Assembly: GCA_015661405.1 (NCBI GenBank) | Contig: JACWMK010000022.1 | Coordinates: forward strand, 1-35,034 | Reading direction: 5' to 3' | Origin: Methanobacterium sp. | Lineage (GTDB): Archaea; Methanobacteriota; Methanobacteria; Methanobacteriales; Methanobacteriaceae | DNA: 35,034 nucleotides | In this document: one piece after another, positions 1 through 9,304 of the stretch | How positions within the stretch are numbered: the first letter of the stretch is position 1 | Layout: the number at the start of each line of letters is the position of its first letter | Translations under genes and position numbers: made by a program | Notes under the pieces: model-generated | The model's input: the letters and a program-made list of their open reading frames with translations, nothing else | Database searches by the model: none | What the model was told of the DNA's origin: nothing

Positions 1-121
1 ATACCCTAATTAATCCGGTGTAATAGTTTTAAAATAGACTCAATAGTCTGGAAATGAATATCAGCTGAACATGATGAATGCAGCTGCTAAGGTTTTAAAA
101 TAGACTCAATAGTCTGGAAAT
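1..121 (+). repeat. Left copy of a duplicated CRISPR block
   Basis: Bases 1-121 (end of one spacer, repeat, complete spacer 56-91, repeat) are identical to 1547-1667. The duplication may extend further left, outside the window. Confidence 0.95.
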
Positions 122-1546
122 TAAATAATTTTGATGCAATTAAAAATATTGATATCAAAGTTTTAAAATAGACTCAATAGTCTGGAAATTAAGTTGTTAA
201 GTATAATTTTTGATATCACCTTTTTTGTTTTAAAATAGACTCAATAGTCTGGAAATTCTGAAAAAGGGTTTCCTTCTACTTTTCCATCAACTTGTTTTAA
301 AATAGACTCAATAGTCTGGAAATGCTACTGTAAAAGGAATGATGGTTGAAGAAATTGATGTTTTAAAATAGACTCAATAGTCTGGAAATAGATATTTATG
401 TTTTATTGTGAATATTTATGTTCTAAGTTTTAAAATAGACTCAATAGTCTGGAAATTTCTTAATTTGTAAATTAGTGAGTAATTTTTAAAAAGTTTTAAA
501 ATAGACTCAATAGTCTGGAAATAAAAATGTTCATACTTCACTTGTCGGGCTACTGGTGAGTTTTAAAATAGACTCAATAGTCTGGAAATCCTCTACACCT
601 GTAATAGAGGTTGCAGTATCTTTGCGTTTTAAAATAGACTCAATAGTCTGGAAATTCCGCTGTCTTTCATTGTTAAGATGTTGTGTTATTCGGTTTTAAA
701 ATAGACTCAATAGTCTGGAAATGATTATGATGATTTTATAATTTTGATAAATGATTTAGTTTTAAAATAGACTCAATAGTCTGGAAATTAAAAAATATGG
801 TGATAGGAAAATTATATTAAATTTATGTAATGTTTTAAAATAGACTCAATAGTCTGGAAATTTACCTGGGTCCGCATCAGCAGCTGGTGGCGGACCTTCG
901 TTTTAAAATAGACTCAATAGTCTGGAAATTTGATCTGGAAGAGTAGTGTCCCAAAGGTTCTGGATCTGTTTTAAAATAGACTCAATAGTCTGGAAATATT
1001 CAGGTACAATATCATAGAAATCGTCTAATAACAGGTTTTAAAATAGACTCAATAGTCTGGAAATAAATTGTGAATAATGAGGATACAGTTGAGATATACG
1101 AGTTTTAAAATAGACTCAATAGTCTGGAAATCATTTGGTACGAACCAGAAAGTGATAATCCAACATGAGTTTTAAAATAGACTCAATAGTCTGGAAATCC
1201 AAGTGCACAGGCTTCAAGTATTGAAGGATTAATGCGTTTTAAAATAGACTCAATAGTCTGGAAATTGTAATCCACCAAACGAACTACATAGCTAAACATT
1301 TAGTTTTAAAATAGACTCAATAGTCTGGAAATTCACAAACTACTAGGAACAGATCAGTATCACGAACACATGTTTTAAAATAGACTCAATAGTCTGGAAA
1401 TCTCATGATCATAAATATCATGTTGAAGTGATGTAAACGTTTTAAAATAGACTCAATAGTCTGGAAATTATGTTGGCTATGCCAATAGACCCGATCAATT
1501 TAAACGTTTTAAAATAGACTCAATAGTCTGGAAATATAGGGTTTTT

Positions 1547-1667
1547 ATACCCTAATTAATCCGGTGTAATAGTTTTAAAATAGACTCAATAGTCTGGAAA
1601 TGAATATCAGCTGAACATGATGAATGCAGCTGCTAAGGTTTTAAAATAGACTCAATAGTCTGGAAAT
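1547..1667 (+). repeat. Right copy of a duplicated CRISPR block
   Basis: Same sequence as 1-121, at an offset of 1546 bases. The spacer at 1602-1637 repeats the one at 56-91, and the spacer at 1536-1571 has the same last 25 bases as the one cut by the left edge. The copy ends exactly at a repeat that is followed by a truncated repeat and no spacer. Confidence 0.95.
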
Positions 1668-1695
1668 TTTAAAATAGACTCAATAGTCTGGAAAT
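1668..1695 (+). repeat. Truncated CRISPR repeat with no spacer before it
   Basis: A 28-nt repeat lacking the leading GT follows directly on the full repeat 1638-1667. It begins TTTAAAATAG and otherwise matches the consensus. The zero-length spacer sits exactly where the duplicated block ends, so it looks like the scar of recombination or slippage between repeats. Confidence 0.95.
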
Positions 1696-2365
1696 TTTCA
1701 CGTGTTTGGTGGGTGCGTAGTATGTGTTTAGCGTTTTAAAATAGACTCAATAGTCTGGAAATCGAGACTACCCAGCACCCTTTTGCTAGTATAGCTTAGG
1801 TTTTAAAATAGACTCAATAGTCTGGAAATCGGTTTCACTTGTACTGGCTATTTGAATACCACTGAGTTTTAAAATAGACTCAATAGTCTGGAAATAGTCC
1901 TAGCATACTAAGTATAACTTGTTTGTAGTATTCGTTTTAAAATAGACTCAATAGTCTGGAAATAAATCAGTTGGTACAACTAAAGGCACTATTAAAATGC
2001 GTTTTAAAATAGACTCAATAGTCTGGAAATCTGCTACTATTATCTGTAGTTGTTGTTTTTGGTGTGGGTTTTAAAATAGACTCAATAGTCTGGAAATATC
2101 ACAGCCTCACACGTGATGACAATATGCTGTTCCTGTTTTAAAATAGACTCAATAGTCTGGAAATTGCAACAGGCGGTAACTGTGTTGATATGTCTTGTAT
2201 GTTTTAAAATAGACTCAATAGTCTGGAAATGTGGATAAATCAATCCTTCATCTATAACGCTTTTTTCGTTTTAAAATAGACTCAATAGTCTGGAAATGAA
2301 GACGGTCGATTCGTACTAATTGAAGGTACAGACTGGTTTTAAAATAGACTCAATAGTCTGGAAAT

Positions 2366-2565
2366 ATTTTTTTGTTCTTAATTCAGGTTTATTATCGTAT
2401 GTTTTAACGAATATTTAATAAAATTAGACTTTATTGGATTGAATAATTTCAGAAGTTTTACTAAAGTTTTAATAGTATATTCTTGTTATATTATCAGTTA
2501 ATGAATTTGATCTCTATAGTTATTTATTCCAATTTTTAAACAATGATGGCGGATGAGTGTTTTTT
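2366..2565. other. A+T-rich spacer between CRISPR array and first gene
   Basis: These 200 bases hold no reading frame of note. They are the distal flank of the array if it is transcribed left to right, and must hold the promoter of the coiled-coil gene at 2566. I see no leader-like repeated element. Confidence 0.5.
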
Positions 2566-4560
2566 ATGGGTTATTTGGTTTGTACGAATTGTAAAGGGTA
2601 TTATGAGCTTAATAAGGGTGAATCAGCTAAGGATTTTTCTAAATGTCAGTGCGATGGTGATTTAAAGTATTATAATGATGTTGTTGATTTTATACAAGAG
2701 AATTTATCTTTACATCAGAAGACTTCTGCTTTGAAACTTAAAGTTGATGATTTGAGTAGTAATCATTCTAAGTTAATGTCTGAACATAAGAGTTTGAAAG
2801 CGAATTATTCTAATTTGCATACTGAATATAAGAGTTTGAAAACAAGTTTTGATGAGTCTTCTCAAAGGAAAGTTGATGGTTCTCCTATAGTTAATGTGAA
2901 TAAATCTTTGAAATTGGAAAATAGGAAATTGAAGAAGGTTCTTTCAGAGTTGAATGATGATTATACTAAATTTGAATCTAATTATAATAATTTAAGTAAG
3001 AGTAATTCTGATTTATTATTGGCGAAAGAGAAGTTAGTTGGTGAGAATTCTAAGCTTAATAATGAAATGAATCGTTTAAAAGCTGATTATTCTAATTTTG
3101 AAGATAATTCAGATGCATATGTTAAGTTAGAGTCTGATTATGAGAGTTTGAAGAGTAATTATAGTATTTTGAAGGATACTTATAAGAATTTAAGGAATAG
3201 TTATGGTGAATTATCTAAGGAGAAAGATGGTTTACAAGTGAAGTATTCCAGTATTAGTGAAGATAAATCTAAGTTAAAATATGAGAATTCTAATTTAAAA
3301 TCATTGAATTATGATTTGGAAGATAAGTATTCTAAATTGGAATCTGATAATAGGATTTTGAAGAAGAATAATTCTGATCTGGTTAATAGTAATGAAAAGT
3401 TAGTTGAACTTAATTCTACGCTTGAAAATGAGAAGGATAGTTTAGAGGAGAGTTTCCTTTCAATTAAAGGAGTTAATTTAGGGTTAAAAGAGGAGAATCG
3501 GAAGTTAAAGGAGGTTAATTCTGAATTTGAATCTGAAAATCAGAATTTGAAGGATGAAAAAAGTCAGTTGAAAGAAGATTTTACTACTTGGGAGAACTCT
3601 CATTTGGACGTTAACTCTAAATTGGAGTCTGAGAATAAGAATTTAAAAGAGAATTATACTGTTTTGAATTCTATTTTGGAAGATAAATTCAAGAATTTAG
3701 GAAATAATAATAGTGAAGTATCTTCTGAAGTAGCTTATTCGTCTATTAAAGATGATAATATTAGTTTAAAGGATAAGTATAGGCCGTTTAGGAGTAAGAA
3801 ATTGGATTTGAAGGATAAGCCCCTTAAATTGGAACCTAAGGATAAGAAGTTGAAGAAGAATTATTCTTTTTTGAATTCTATTATTAAAAATAAGTTTAAG
3901 AATTTAGGTAATAATAGTGATGATTCATCAACAGGTGAGGTTTATTCTTCTGTTAAGGGGGATTATTCTAGTTTAGAGGATGAGAATAATAAGTTAAAAT
4001 TGATTAATTCTGATTTGAATAAAAAGAATTCTACATTTGAAATTGAATATAGTAATTTAAAGAAGAATTATTCTGATTTAACTAAAGTTAAAGAAAAATT
4101 ATTTAAAGAAAATATGATACTTAAAAAAGTTAATAAAGCATTGAAAAATGAGTATTCCATTTCGGATGACATTGATTCTGGTGAAGGATCTTTAAATAAA
4201 AAAGAGCCTGTTGAACATTTAGATAATTCTAAGTTTAAGACGGGGGAGATTATTAATAGTGTTGTTGATTTAAATACTCCAGAAAAAAAGATTACTAAAG
4301 GGAATGTTGATGGGTTTAAAGCGGATTCTTTGGCATCTTGTTTATCTAAGTTATTGGAATATATTGAATTGGATGTTCCCTTCACATTAGATGATCTGAA
4401 AGAGAAATTTGATCATGATTCCTTTACTCGGTTTGAAAATTATTTATGGGAGTTACAAGAACGTGACTTGTTGATTTATCGGGATTCTAATGGTTATATT
4501 TTAAAGTCATCTAAGGAATTTATAGAATTTTGTAGTAAATATGACATATCAATAAATTAA
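2566..4560 (+). CDS. Zinc-ribbon plus long coiled-coil protein, winged-helix-like C-terminus
   Basis: About 664 residues. The ATG at 2566 is preferred to a GTG at 2557 because MGYLVC is also the start of the paralog at 15034, and a GGATGAG-like site lies just upstream. Residues 1-45 form a likely zinc ribbon (CTNC near residue 6, CQC near 27, then DGDLKYY). From about 50 to 560 the chain is almost pure coiled coil, rich in K, E, S and N, with recurring blocks such as NYSNLK and ENRKLK. One segment is duplicated, with a KNLGNN motif in both copies (DNA near 3640-3720 and 3850-3930). The last 80 residues (LDVPFTLDDLKEKF, then LWELQERDLLIYR) look like a small winged helix. No transmembrane segment or signal peptide is seen. 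The zinc ribbon resembles one I recall from many Methanobacteriales proteins of unknown role. Function is unknown; a structural or DNA-associated role is only a guess. Confidence 0.85.
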   Translation: MGYLVCTNCKGYYELNKGESAKDFSKCQCDGDLKYYNDVVDFIQENLSLHQKTSALKLKVDDLSSNHSKLMSEHKSLKANYSNLHTEYKSLKTSFDESSQRKVDGSPIVNVNKSLKLENRKLKKVLSELNDDYTKFESNYNNLSKSNSDLLLAKEKLVGENSKLNNEMNRLKADYSNFEDNSDAYVKLESDYESLKSNYSILKDTYKNLRNSYGELSKEKDGLQVKYSSISEDKSKLKYENSNLKSLNYDLEDKYSKLESDNRILKKNNSDLVNSNEKLVELNSTLENEKDSLEESFLSIKGVNLGLKEENRKLKEVNSEFESENQNLKDEKSQLKEDFTTWENSHLDVNSKLESENKNLKENYTVLNSILEDKFKNLGNNNSEVSSEVAYSSIKDDNISLKDKYRPFRSKKLDLKDKPLKLEPKDKKLKKNYSFLNSIIKNKFKNLGNNSDDSSTGEVYSSVKGDYSSLEDENNKLKLINSDLNKKNSTFEIEYSNLKKNYSDLTKVKEKLFKENMILKKVNKALKNEYSISDDIDSGEGSLNKKEPVEHLDNSKFKTGEIINSVVDLNTPEKKITKGNVDGFKADSLASCLSKLLEYIELDVPFTLDDLKEKFDHDSFTRFENYLWELQERDLLIYRDSNGYILKSSKEFIEFCSKYDISIN

Positions 4561-5340
4561 AAAAAAATATATTCATCTTTTCATCTATTTTTCTATTTTT
4601 TTTATCTTAAAATAGTTAATACACTAAAAAAAAAATTAATTAGTGCTGTTATAAGAATTATTTGATAAATTTTTTTTATTAAGGAATTTATTAGTTTATT
4701 TTCTATAATGCTTTTTTTTAAAGATTATTTAGAAAAATTTAAGTATTAAAATATGATAAATTTAGTAAGTCGTGAGGGAATGGCTCTGAATTTTTGAATA
4801 TTTTTTAGAAAAAAAATTTATGGAGAAATTATAATATGAAAAAATGGATTATAATAATTGCAGTTATCTAGGTTTTTGAAATTATACAAAATAATCTGGG
4901 ATCATTTGTACTCTTCACCTTATTAGCTATTTTCTTTACATGATTAGTTAAATTCAGAAAAAGTAGTCTTCCAGGATATTTAAATTGAGGAAAGAATTTT
5001 TATTAGATTAATTATTTAAATTTAGTTACAATTTTACACTTTTAGAATGTTTAATAATCAATCAGATAATTATACATGATGGAGTAATGCTTGGAAGTGA
5101 TGGGAAAAGAATATTGGTATGAGAATAGAGTATTTCTTTGTAAGTAATGGCTTTAAAGAACATGTTACATCTGTTTATATTTGTCATGATATTTATGGGT
5201 TGAATCATTGTCCCATTGGGATAGATGTTTCATATAAAATCTAATAGTTTCATAAAAAATTTAAGCATAAAATTTCTTATATAAAATTAATTTTTTATCT
5301 TAATTGGAATAAAACTCTATTGGAGGAGGTTTGATTAATT
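4561..5340. other. Gene-poor, decayed intergenic region
   Basis: About 780 bases with no intact gene. It holds a broken small membrane-protein gene (4836-4988) and, at 5119-5244, a 41-codon open frame without a good ribosome site (MRIEYFFVSNG...), which may be chance. T-rich runs at 4577-4606 could end transcription of the coiled-coil gene. The strong SD GGAGGAGGT at 5322-5330 belongs to the hydrolase at 5341. Confidence 0.5.
4836..4988 (+). pseudogene. Broken small membrane protein (two in-frame stops)
   Basis: An ATG at 4836 follows a GGAG site (4822-4825). The frame reads MKKWIIIIAVI, stop, VFEIIQNNLGSFVLFTLLAIFFT, stop, LVKFRKSSLPGYLN, stop. The three pieces share one frame and together make a plausible 48-residue protein with two hydrophobic helices and a basic tail, so two codons appear to have mutated to TAG and TGA. 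The family is not recognised. Stop-codon readthrough is possible in principle but has no specific support here. Confidence 0.45.
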
Positions 5341-6618
5341 ATGAATTCGTTATCTTTTGAGGATTTAAATTTAAGTGCTCGAATATTTATTAATCGATTG
5401 TTGCGGAGAGATTATAGGGGTGCGGTTAGTCAGTTTGATTATAAGATGACTACTGTTATGAGTAAAAATAAATTAGAGGAGTCTTGGCAAGGTTTGGTGG
5501 CTGATGCTGGTAAATTATTGCATTTAACTTTGGTTCGCACTGCGAAGATGGAGAGTTATAAGATTGTGGTCATCAAAGTGGAATTTCAACGGGTTATTAT
5601 TGATATACAATTTGTTTTCAATGATCAAGGGGAGATCAGCGGGTTAAACGTTATGCCCCAGCTTATTGCCTACAATCCACCAAAGTATATAAATAAATCC
5701 AGCTTTCATGAAGTTGATGTTACAGTGGGTGAGGGTGAATGGATGTTACCGGGGACATTAACTATTCCTAATGATGGTGAATCTTTCCCTGGGGTGATTT
5801 TGGTTCATGGTTCCGGTCCTAATGATAGGGATGAAACTATTGGTCCTAACAAAATATTCCAAGATCTCGCGTGGGGTCTTGCTTCACAAGGGGTTGCTGT
5901 GTTACGGTATGATAAACGGACATTGGAATATGCTAAAAAGTTAACTCCAGACTTGGTGGCGGAGATGACTGTGAAAGAGGAGGTTATTGATGATGCACTA
6001 CTTGCAATTAAAGTAATGCATCAAACAGATGGTATTGACCCGAAAAGAGTGTTCTTGTTGGGTCACAGTTTGGGTGCGACTGTTGCTCCGCGTATAGCTT
6101 TACAAGATCCTGATTTAGCTGGGTTAATCATCATGGCGGGGATTACTCGTCCATTTGAAGATACTATTCTAGATCAATTCACTTACCTTTATAATTTGGA
6201 GGGTGAGACAACTAAGCAGCAGAAGACGGATCTTGAAAGTTTGAAGGTGAAAGTGGATCGTGTCAAGGAATTAAAATTTTCGGATAATATTCCACCTGAG
6301 GATTTGCCATTGGGGATTCCGTTAGATTATTGGGTAGATTTGAATAATAATAAAACCTCGGATGCTGTGAAAAATTTAACTATACCAATATTGGTTCTTC
6401 AAGGTGAGCGTGATTATCAGGTTTCATCTACTAAGGATTTTGAAGGCTGGAAAACTGCTCTTAAATTGAATGAAAAAGCTTCTTTCAAACTTTTCCCGAA
6501 TTTGAATCACTTGTTTATTGCAAGTAAAAGTAAATCAACTCCACAGGAGTATGCTGTTGAAGGTCATGTTGATGAAGATGTGATAAATGTAATCATTCAG
6601 TGGATTGAAGAAATATAA
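5341..6618 (+). CDS. Alpha/beta hydrolase with N-terminal DUF3887-like domain
   Basis: 425 residues, with a near-perfect SD (GGAGGAGGT) about 10 bases before the ATG. Residues 1-115 resemble the DUF3887 domain (NTF2-like fold) that often precedes this hydrolase type. Residues 130-425 are an alpha/beta hydrolase: an oxyanion-hole segment HGSGPNDRDE (from H156), the nucleophile elbow GHSLGA with S243, the acid D358 in QGERDY, and the catalytic H390 in LNHLF. No signal peptide or membrane helix is visible, so it should be cytoplasmic. The fold and triad are clear, but the substrate (ester, peptide or lipid) cannot be read from the sequence. It stands alone, between a decayed region and the sensor kinase. 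Confidence 0.88.
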   Translation: MNSLSFEDLNLSARIFINRLLRRDYRGAVSQFDYKMTTVMSKNKLEESWQGLVADAGKLLHLTLVRTAKMESYKIVVIKVEFQRVIIDIQFVFNDQGEISGLNVMPQLIAYNPPKYINKSSFHEVDVTVGEGEWMLPGTLTIPNDGESFPGVILVHGSGPNDRDETIGPNKIFQDLAWGLASQGVAVLRYDKRTLEYAKKLTPDLVAEMTVKEEVIDDALLAIKVMHQTDGIDPKRVFLLGHSLGATVAPRIALQDPDLAGLIIMAGITRPFEDTILDQFTYLYNLEGETTKQQKTDLESLKVKVDRVKELKFSDNIPPEDLPLGIPLDYWVDLNNNKTSDAVKNLTIPILVLQGERDYQVSSTKDFEGWKTALKLNEKASFKLFPNLNHLFIASKSKSTPQEYAVEGHVDEDVINVIIQWIEEI

Positions 6619-6861
6619 ACAAAGAAATTTTTTGGATAGATATTTTAAAAATGCAGTTTAAAACCTTATAATAGTTATTAAAGAAAATTAAAATTAATCT
6701 TAAATAAAAAAAAAGTTATTGAAAATATTTCAACAAATAATTATTTAAGGTTTTTTTTATTTATTATTAAATAATGAAATATTTTCTTATAAAAATTAAA
6801 TAAAAAAAAACGTGCTAAATGCGTAAACTCTTGTATTTTGAATATATGGGGTTTTTAATAT

Positions 6862-8337
6862 TTGTTGAAAAATAATCCTTTAATACGCATTCTTTTAATA
6901 GAAAATAATATTAATTATGTTAATTTATTTGTTGAAATTTTAAATGATCAGGATAATTTTGAATTAATTATCGCTGAAACTCTTATAGAAGCTTTTACTA
7001 ATTTTACTGAAATTGAATTTAATATAATAATTTTTGATTTACACCTTCCAGATAATAATGGTTTAGAATCGTTCAGTTTATTAAATGAAAAATATCCTAA
7101 TACGCCTATTATCACATTAACAACGGTTTTTGATGAAGAACTGGGAATGCAAACTGTGGAACGTGGAGCAGATGATTATTTGGTTCATAGTGAATTCAAT
7201 GAAAAGATTTTAATCCGTACAATTAAAAATACCATCAATAGAAATTCACCTTATTTTAAATCGAAATATTATAATGTTAAATTAATGAAGGAATATGAAC
7301 AGGGTTTATCTGAGATTATTGAGTTTTTACCAGATGCAACCTTTGTTATTGATAGATTTAGCCGAGTTATTGCTTGGAATCGAGCTATTGAGGATATGAC
7401 TGGAGTCAATGCAGATGAAATATTAGGTAAAGGGAATTATGCATACTCTGTCCCATTTTATGATACAAGAAAACCAATATTAATTGACCTAGTGTTAAAT
7501 TATGATAAAGAAGTTGAAAAGGATTATGAGTTCATTAAAAGAGAGGGTAATGCTCTTTTAGCTGAGGTTAATGTTTTTTTAATGGGTGATACTCATATAC
7601 TCGGAATTAAAGCTGTACCATTATATGATAATAATTATAATATTACTGGAGCAATTGAGTCAATCCGTGATATCACTGCATCTAAAAAGGCACAGGAGAA
7701 AATTAGTAAGGCTTTAGAGGAAAAAAATATTTTATTAAAGGAAATTCATCACCGGGTTAAAAATAATTTGCAAATTATCTCATCATTGTTAAGTCTTCAA
7801 GAAATTTACGTCCAAGAAGATGTAAAAGCTGTTAATGTTTTAAAGGAAAGCCAGAATAGAGTATTATCTATGGCTACGGTTCATGAAATGCTTTATCAAT
7901 CCAATGATATAAGCCGAATCAACTTCTCTTATTACATAAAAAAACTAACTGCTAATATATTTCACTCTTATCACATCAACAGTATGCCCCAAATAAATGT
8001 TGACCAGATTTACTTAAATATTGAAACATCCATTCCACTTGGTTTAATAATAAGCGAATTAGTATCTAACAGTTTGAAATATGCATTTCCTGATGATAAA
8101 ATTGGTAATATAACGGTGAAACTCTATTCTCATAATGAAGATTATGAACTGATAATTAGTGATGATGGAATTGGATTTCCTAATAACATTGATTTTAGAA
8201 ATGTAAAATCAACTTTAGGACTTCAATTAATTAATTCACTTGTAAGTCAACTTGATGGATCAATACAATTGGATAGGAGTAATGGAACTAAATATATTAT
8301 CAGATTCAAAGAATTAAAATACACTCAAAGAATCTAA
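6862..8337 (+). CDS. Receiver-PAS-histidine kinase (HisKA_2 type)
   Basis: 491 residues. The start is one of two consecutive TTG codons (6862 or 6865); no ATG fits. Order of domains: receiver (about 8-125, phospho-acceptor D59 in IIFDL), PAS (about 145-270), HisKA_2 dimerisation helix with EIHHRVKNN (H296), and HATPase with N-box ELVSNS (N403), DDGIGFP (434-440) and the TLGLQLI lid (451-457). No membrane helix, so it is a soluble sensor, a form common in Methanobacteriales. The receiver is odd: the usual acidic pair is E14/N15 and the usual conserved lysine is replaced by H109 (DDYLVHSEF), so its phosphorylation may be weak. The PAS ligand is unknown, and no partner response regulator lies nearby. 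Confidence 0.9.
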   Translation: MLKNNPLIRILLIENNINYVNLFVEILNDQDNFELIIAETLIEAFTNFTEIEFNIIIFDLHLPDNNGLESFSLLNEKYPNTPIITLTTVFDEELGMQTVERGADDYLVHSEFNEKILIRTIKNTINRNSPYFKSKYYNVKLMKEYEQGLSEIIEFLPDATFVIDRFSRVIAWNRAIEDMTGVNADEILGKGNYAYSVPFYDTRKPILIDLVLNYDKEVEKDYEFIKREGNALLAEVNVFLMGDTHILGIKAVPLYDNNYNITGAIESIRDITASKKAQEKISKALEEKNILLKEIHHRVKNNLQIISSLLSLQEIYVQEDVKAVNVLKESQNRVLSMATVHEMLYQSNDISRINFSYYIKKLTANIFHSYHINSMPQINVDQIYLNIETSIPLGLIISELVSNSLKYAFPDDKIGNITVKLYSHNEDYELIISDDGIGFPNNIDFRNVKSTLGLQLINSLVSQLDGSIQLDRSNGTKYIIRFKELKYTQRI

Positions 8338-8346
8338 TTATAATAT

Positions 8347-9291
8347 TTAATCAAAGATAAATATCTGTTTAGGTTCGTAACCCATTTTTTTAAATTTGGA
8401 ATACAAGAATTCGATTTTTATTATCTTAATTTTAATAATATTCATATTCACTACCATATTATTGATAAAATTTAAGTTTAAACCTTTCCTAGTTATTACA
8501 TCTTTATATTCATTCTCATTTTTTCCAATTAATGATGCAATACCAGTTATTTGCATCCCTGCTAAATTATTCATTCCAATGTAATCCTCATATACGGCAA
8601 TAGAAACATTATTGTTCAGTAATAAATTAGCAAATTTTTCCCCACCTTCACTTATCAAATAAATATAACAGTTATTATAAGTGTATTCTATTGGTGTTGA
8701 TCTAACTCTTTCTTTGTAGGATGTAGATAATGTGCAAGTATTATGACTATCTAAAAATTCTTCTATTAGATTTTTGAGTTGTAATGATGGCATTAATGGT
8801 ATTAAATCATCTTTTAAGGATTTAAGTTCAAGTCCATAATTGATAATATCTTCTAAATTAAAATTATCTGTATCATCAAAAGTGAATCCTATTTTCTCAC
8901 TGAATTCTTTTAAGGCTTGAGAATCCTCTTCATCTAACTTATTATGTTTTAATATTCCACCTAATGCTCTTTTGGTGATAACTTTTCCTAATATTTTCTC
9001 AAGTTTAGTTAAATTTTCATTTCCATCTTTAGTACTTATGCAGGTGCAGAATAGGGCAATTTTCTTTGTTTTCAACCAATTAATATTTTTTTCAATAAAA
9101 TCAATTATTTTAGGCACGATTTTTCCACTGTAGATGGGAGATCCTAGTAGGATTAAGTCAAAATCTTTAAATTCATCTTTAAATTCTGATGTTTTACAAT
9201 ATTTTGCAGGTCCTAAAACTAGAGATAAATATTTAGCAATTTTTTCAGTAGTTCCATATTTACTTTCATAAATTATTAAAGTTTTTTGCAT
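8347..9291 (-). CDS. Flavodoxin-PNPOx-like fusion flavoprotein
   Basis: 314 residues. The first ~150 are flavodoxin-like: the FMN phosphate loop YESKYGTTEKIAKYL follows strand one, LILLGSPIYSGKIVPKI is the second flavin loop, and IALFCTCISTKDGNE the third. This resembles the HemG-like Flavodoxin_5 group. From about 170 the chain turns into a pyridoxamine-5'-phosphate-oxidase-like split barrel (NTCTLSTSY, STPIEYTYNNCYIYLIS, VSIAVYEDYIGMNNLAGMQI). Both halves should bind flavin, suggesting an intramolecular electron carrier or reductase. The gene begins 13 bases after the MFS gene ends on the same strand, so they are probably co-transcribed. The electron donor and acceptor are unknown; F420 or FMN are both conceivable for the barrel. 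Confidence 0.82.
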   Translation of the reverse strand: MQKTLIIYESKYGTTEKIAKYLSLVLGPAKYCKTSEFKDEFKDFDLILLGSPIYSGKIVPKIIDFIEKNINWLKTKKIALFCTCISTKDGNENLTKLEKILGKVITKRALGGILKHNKLDEEDSQALKEFSEKIGFTFDDTDNFNLEDIINYGLELKSLKDDLIPLMPSLQLKNLIEEFLDSHNTCTLSTSYKERVRSTPIEYTYNNCYIYLISEGGEKFANLLLNNNVSIAVYEDYIGMNNLAGMQITGIASLIGKNENEYKDVITRKGLNLNFINNMVVNMNIIKIKIIKIEFLYSKFKKMGYEPKQIFIFD

Positions 9292-9304
9292 TTGAACTTA
9301 CACC

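Larger units (their letters stand above)
1..2365 (+). CRISPR. CRISPR array, 36 repeats, continuing past the left edge
   Basis: A 30-nt repeat starting GTTTTAAAATAG and ending AGTCTGGAAAT occurs 36 times from 26 to 2365. Thirty-five copies look identical and one (1668-1695) has lost its first two bases. Thirty-four full spacers lie between them, 36-39 nt long except one of 43 nt (789-831). Each repeat holds a short hairpin, AGACT-CAAT-AGTCT. The window opens inside a spacer, so the array starts further left. If transcribed left to right, the last eight bases, CTGGAAAT, would be the crRNA 5' handle, comparable to the GAAAC/GAAAT ends of archaeal type I-B repeats. Type and direction are inferred. 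No cas gene is present in the window, so processing and interference must rely on genes elsewhere. The last repeat shows no decay. Confidence 0.98.

Noticed and set aside
1..2365. Self-targeting spacers against genes in this window
   Set aside because: No obvious match on reading, but an exhaustive comparison was not possible, so no claim is made either way.
2366..2565. CRISPR leader on the right side of the array
   Set aside because: Repeat ends resemble GAAAC/T-type repeats read left to right, and no leader motif is seen here; direction remains inferred.
4068..4385. Minus-strand frame of 105 codons inside the coiled-coil gene
   Set aside because: Overlaps a well supported gene with paralog evidence, no ribosome site, serine/leucine-rich composition typical of an antisense frame.
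5119..5244. 41-codon open frame
   Set aside because: No ribosome site and no recognisable motif; left within the intergenic note.
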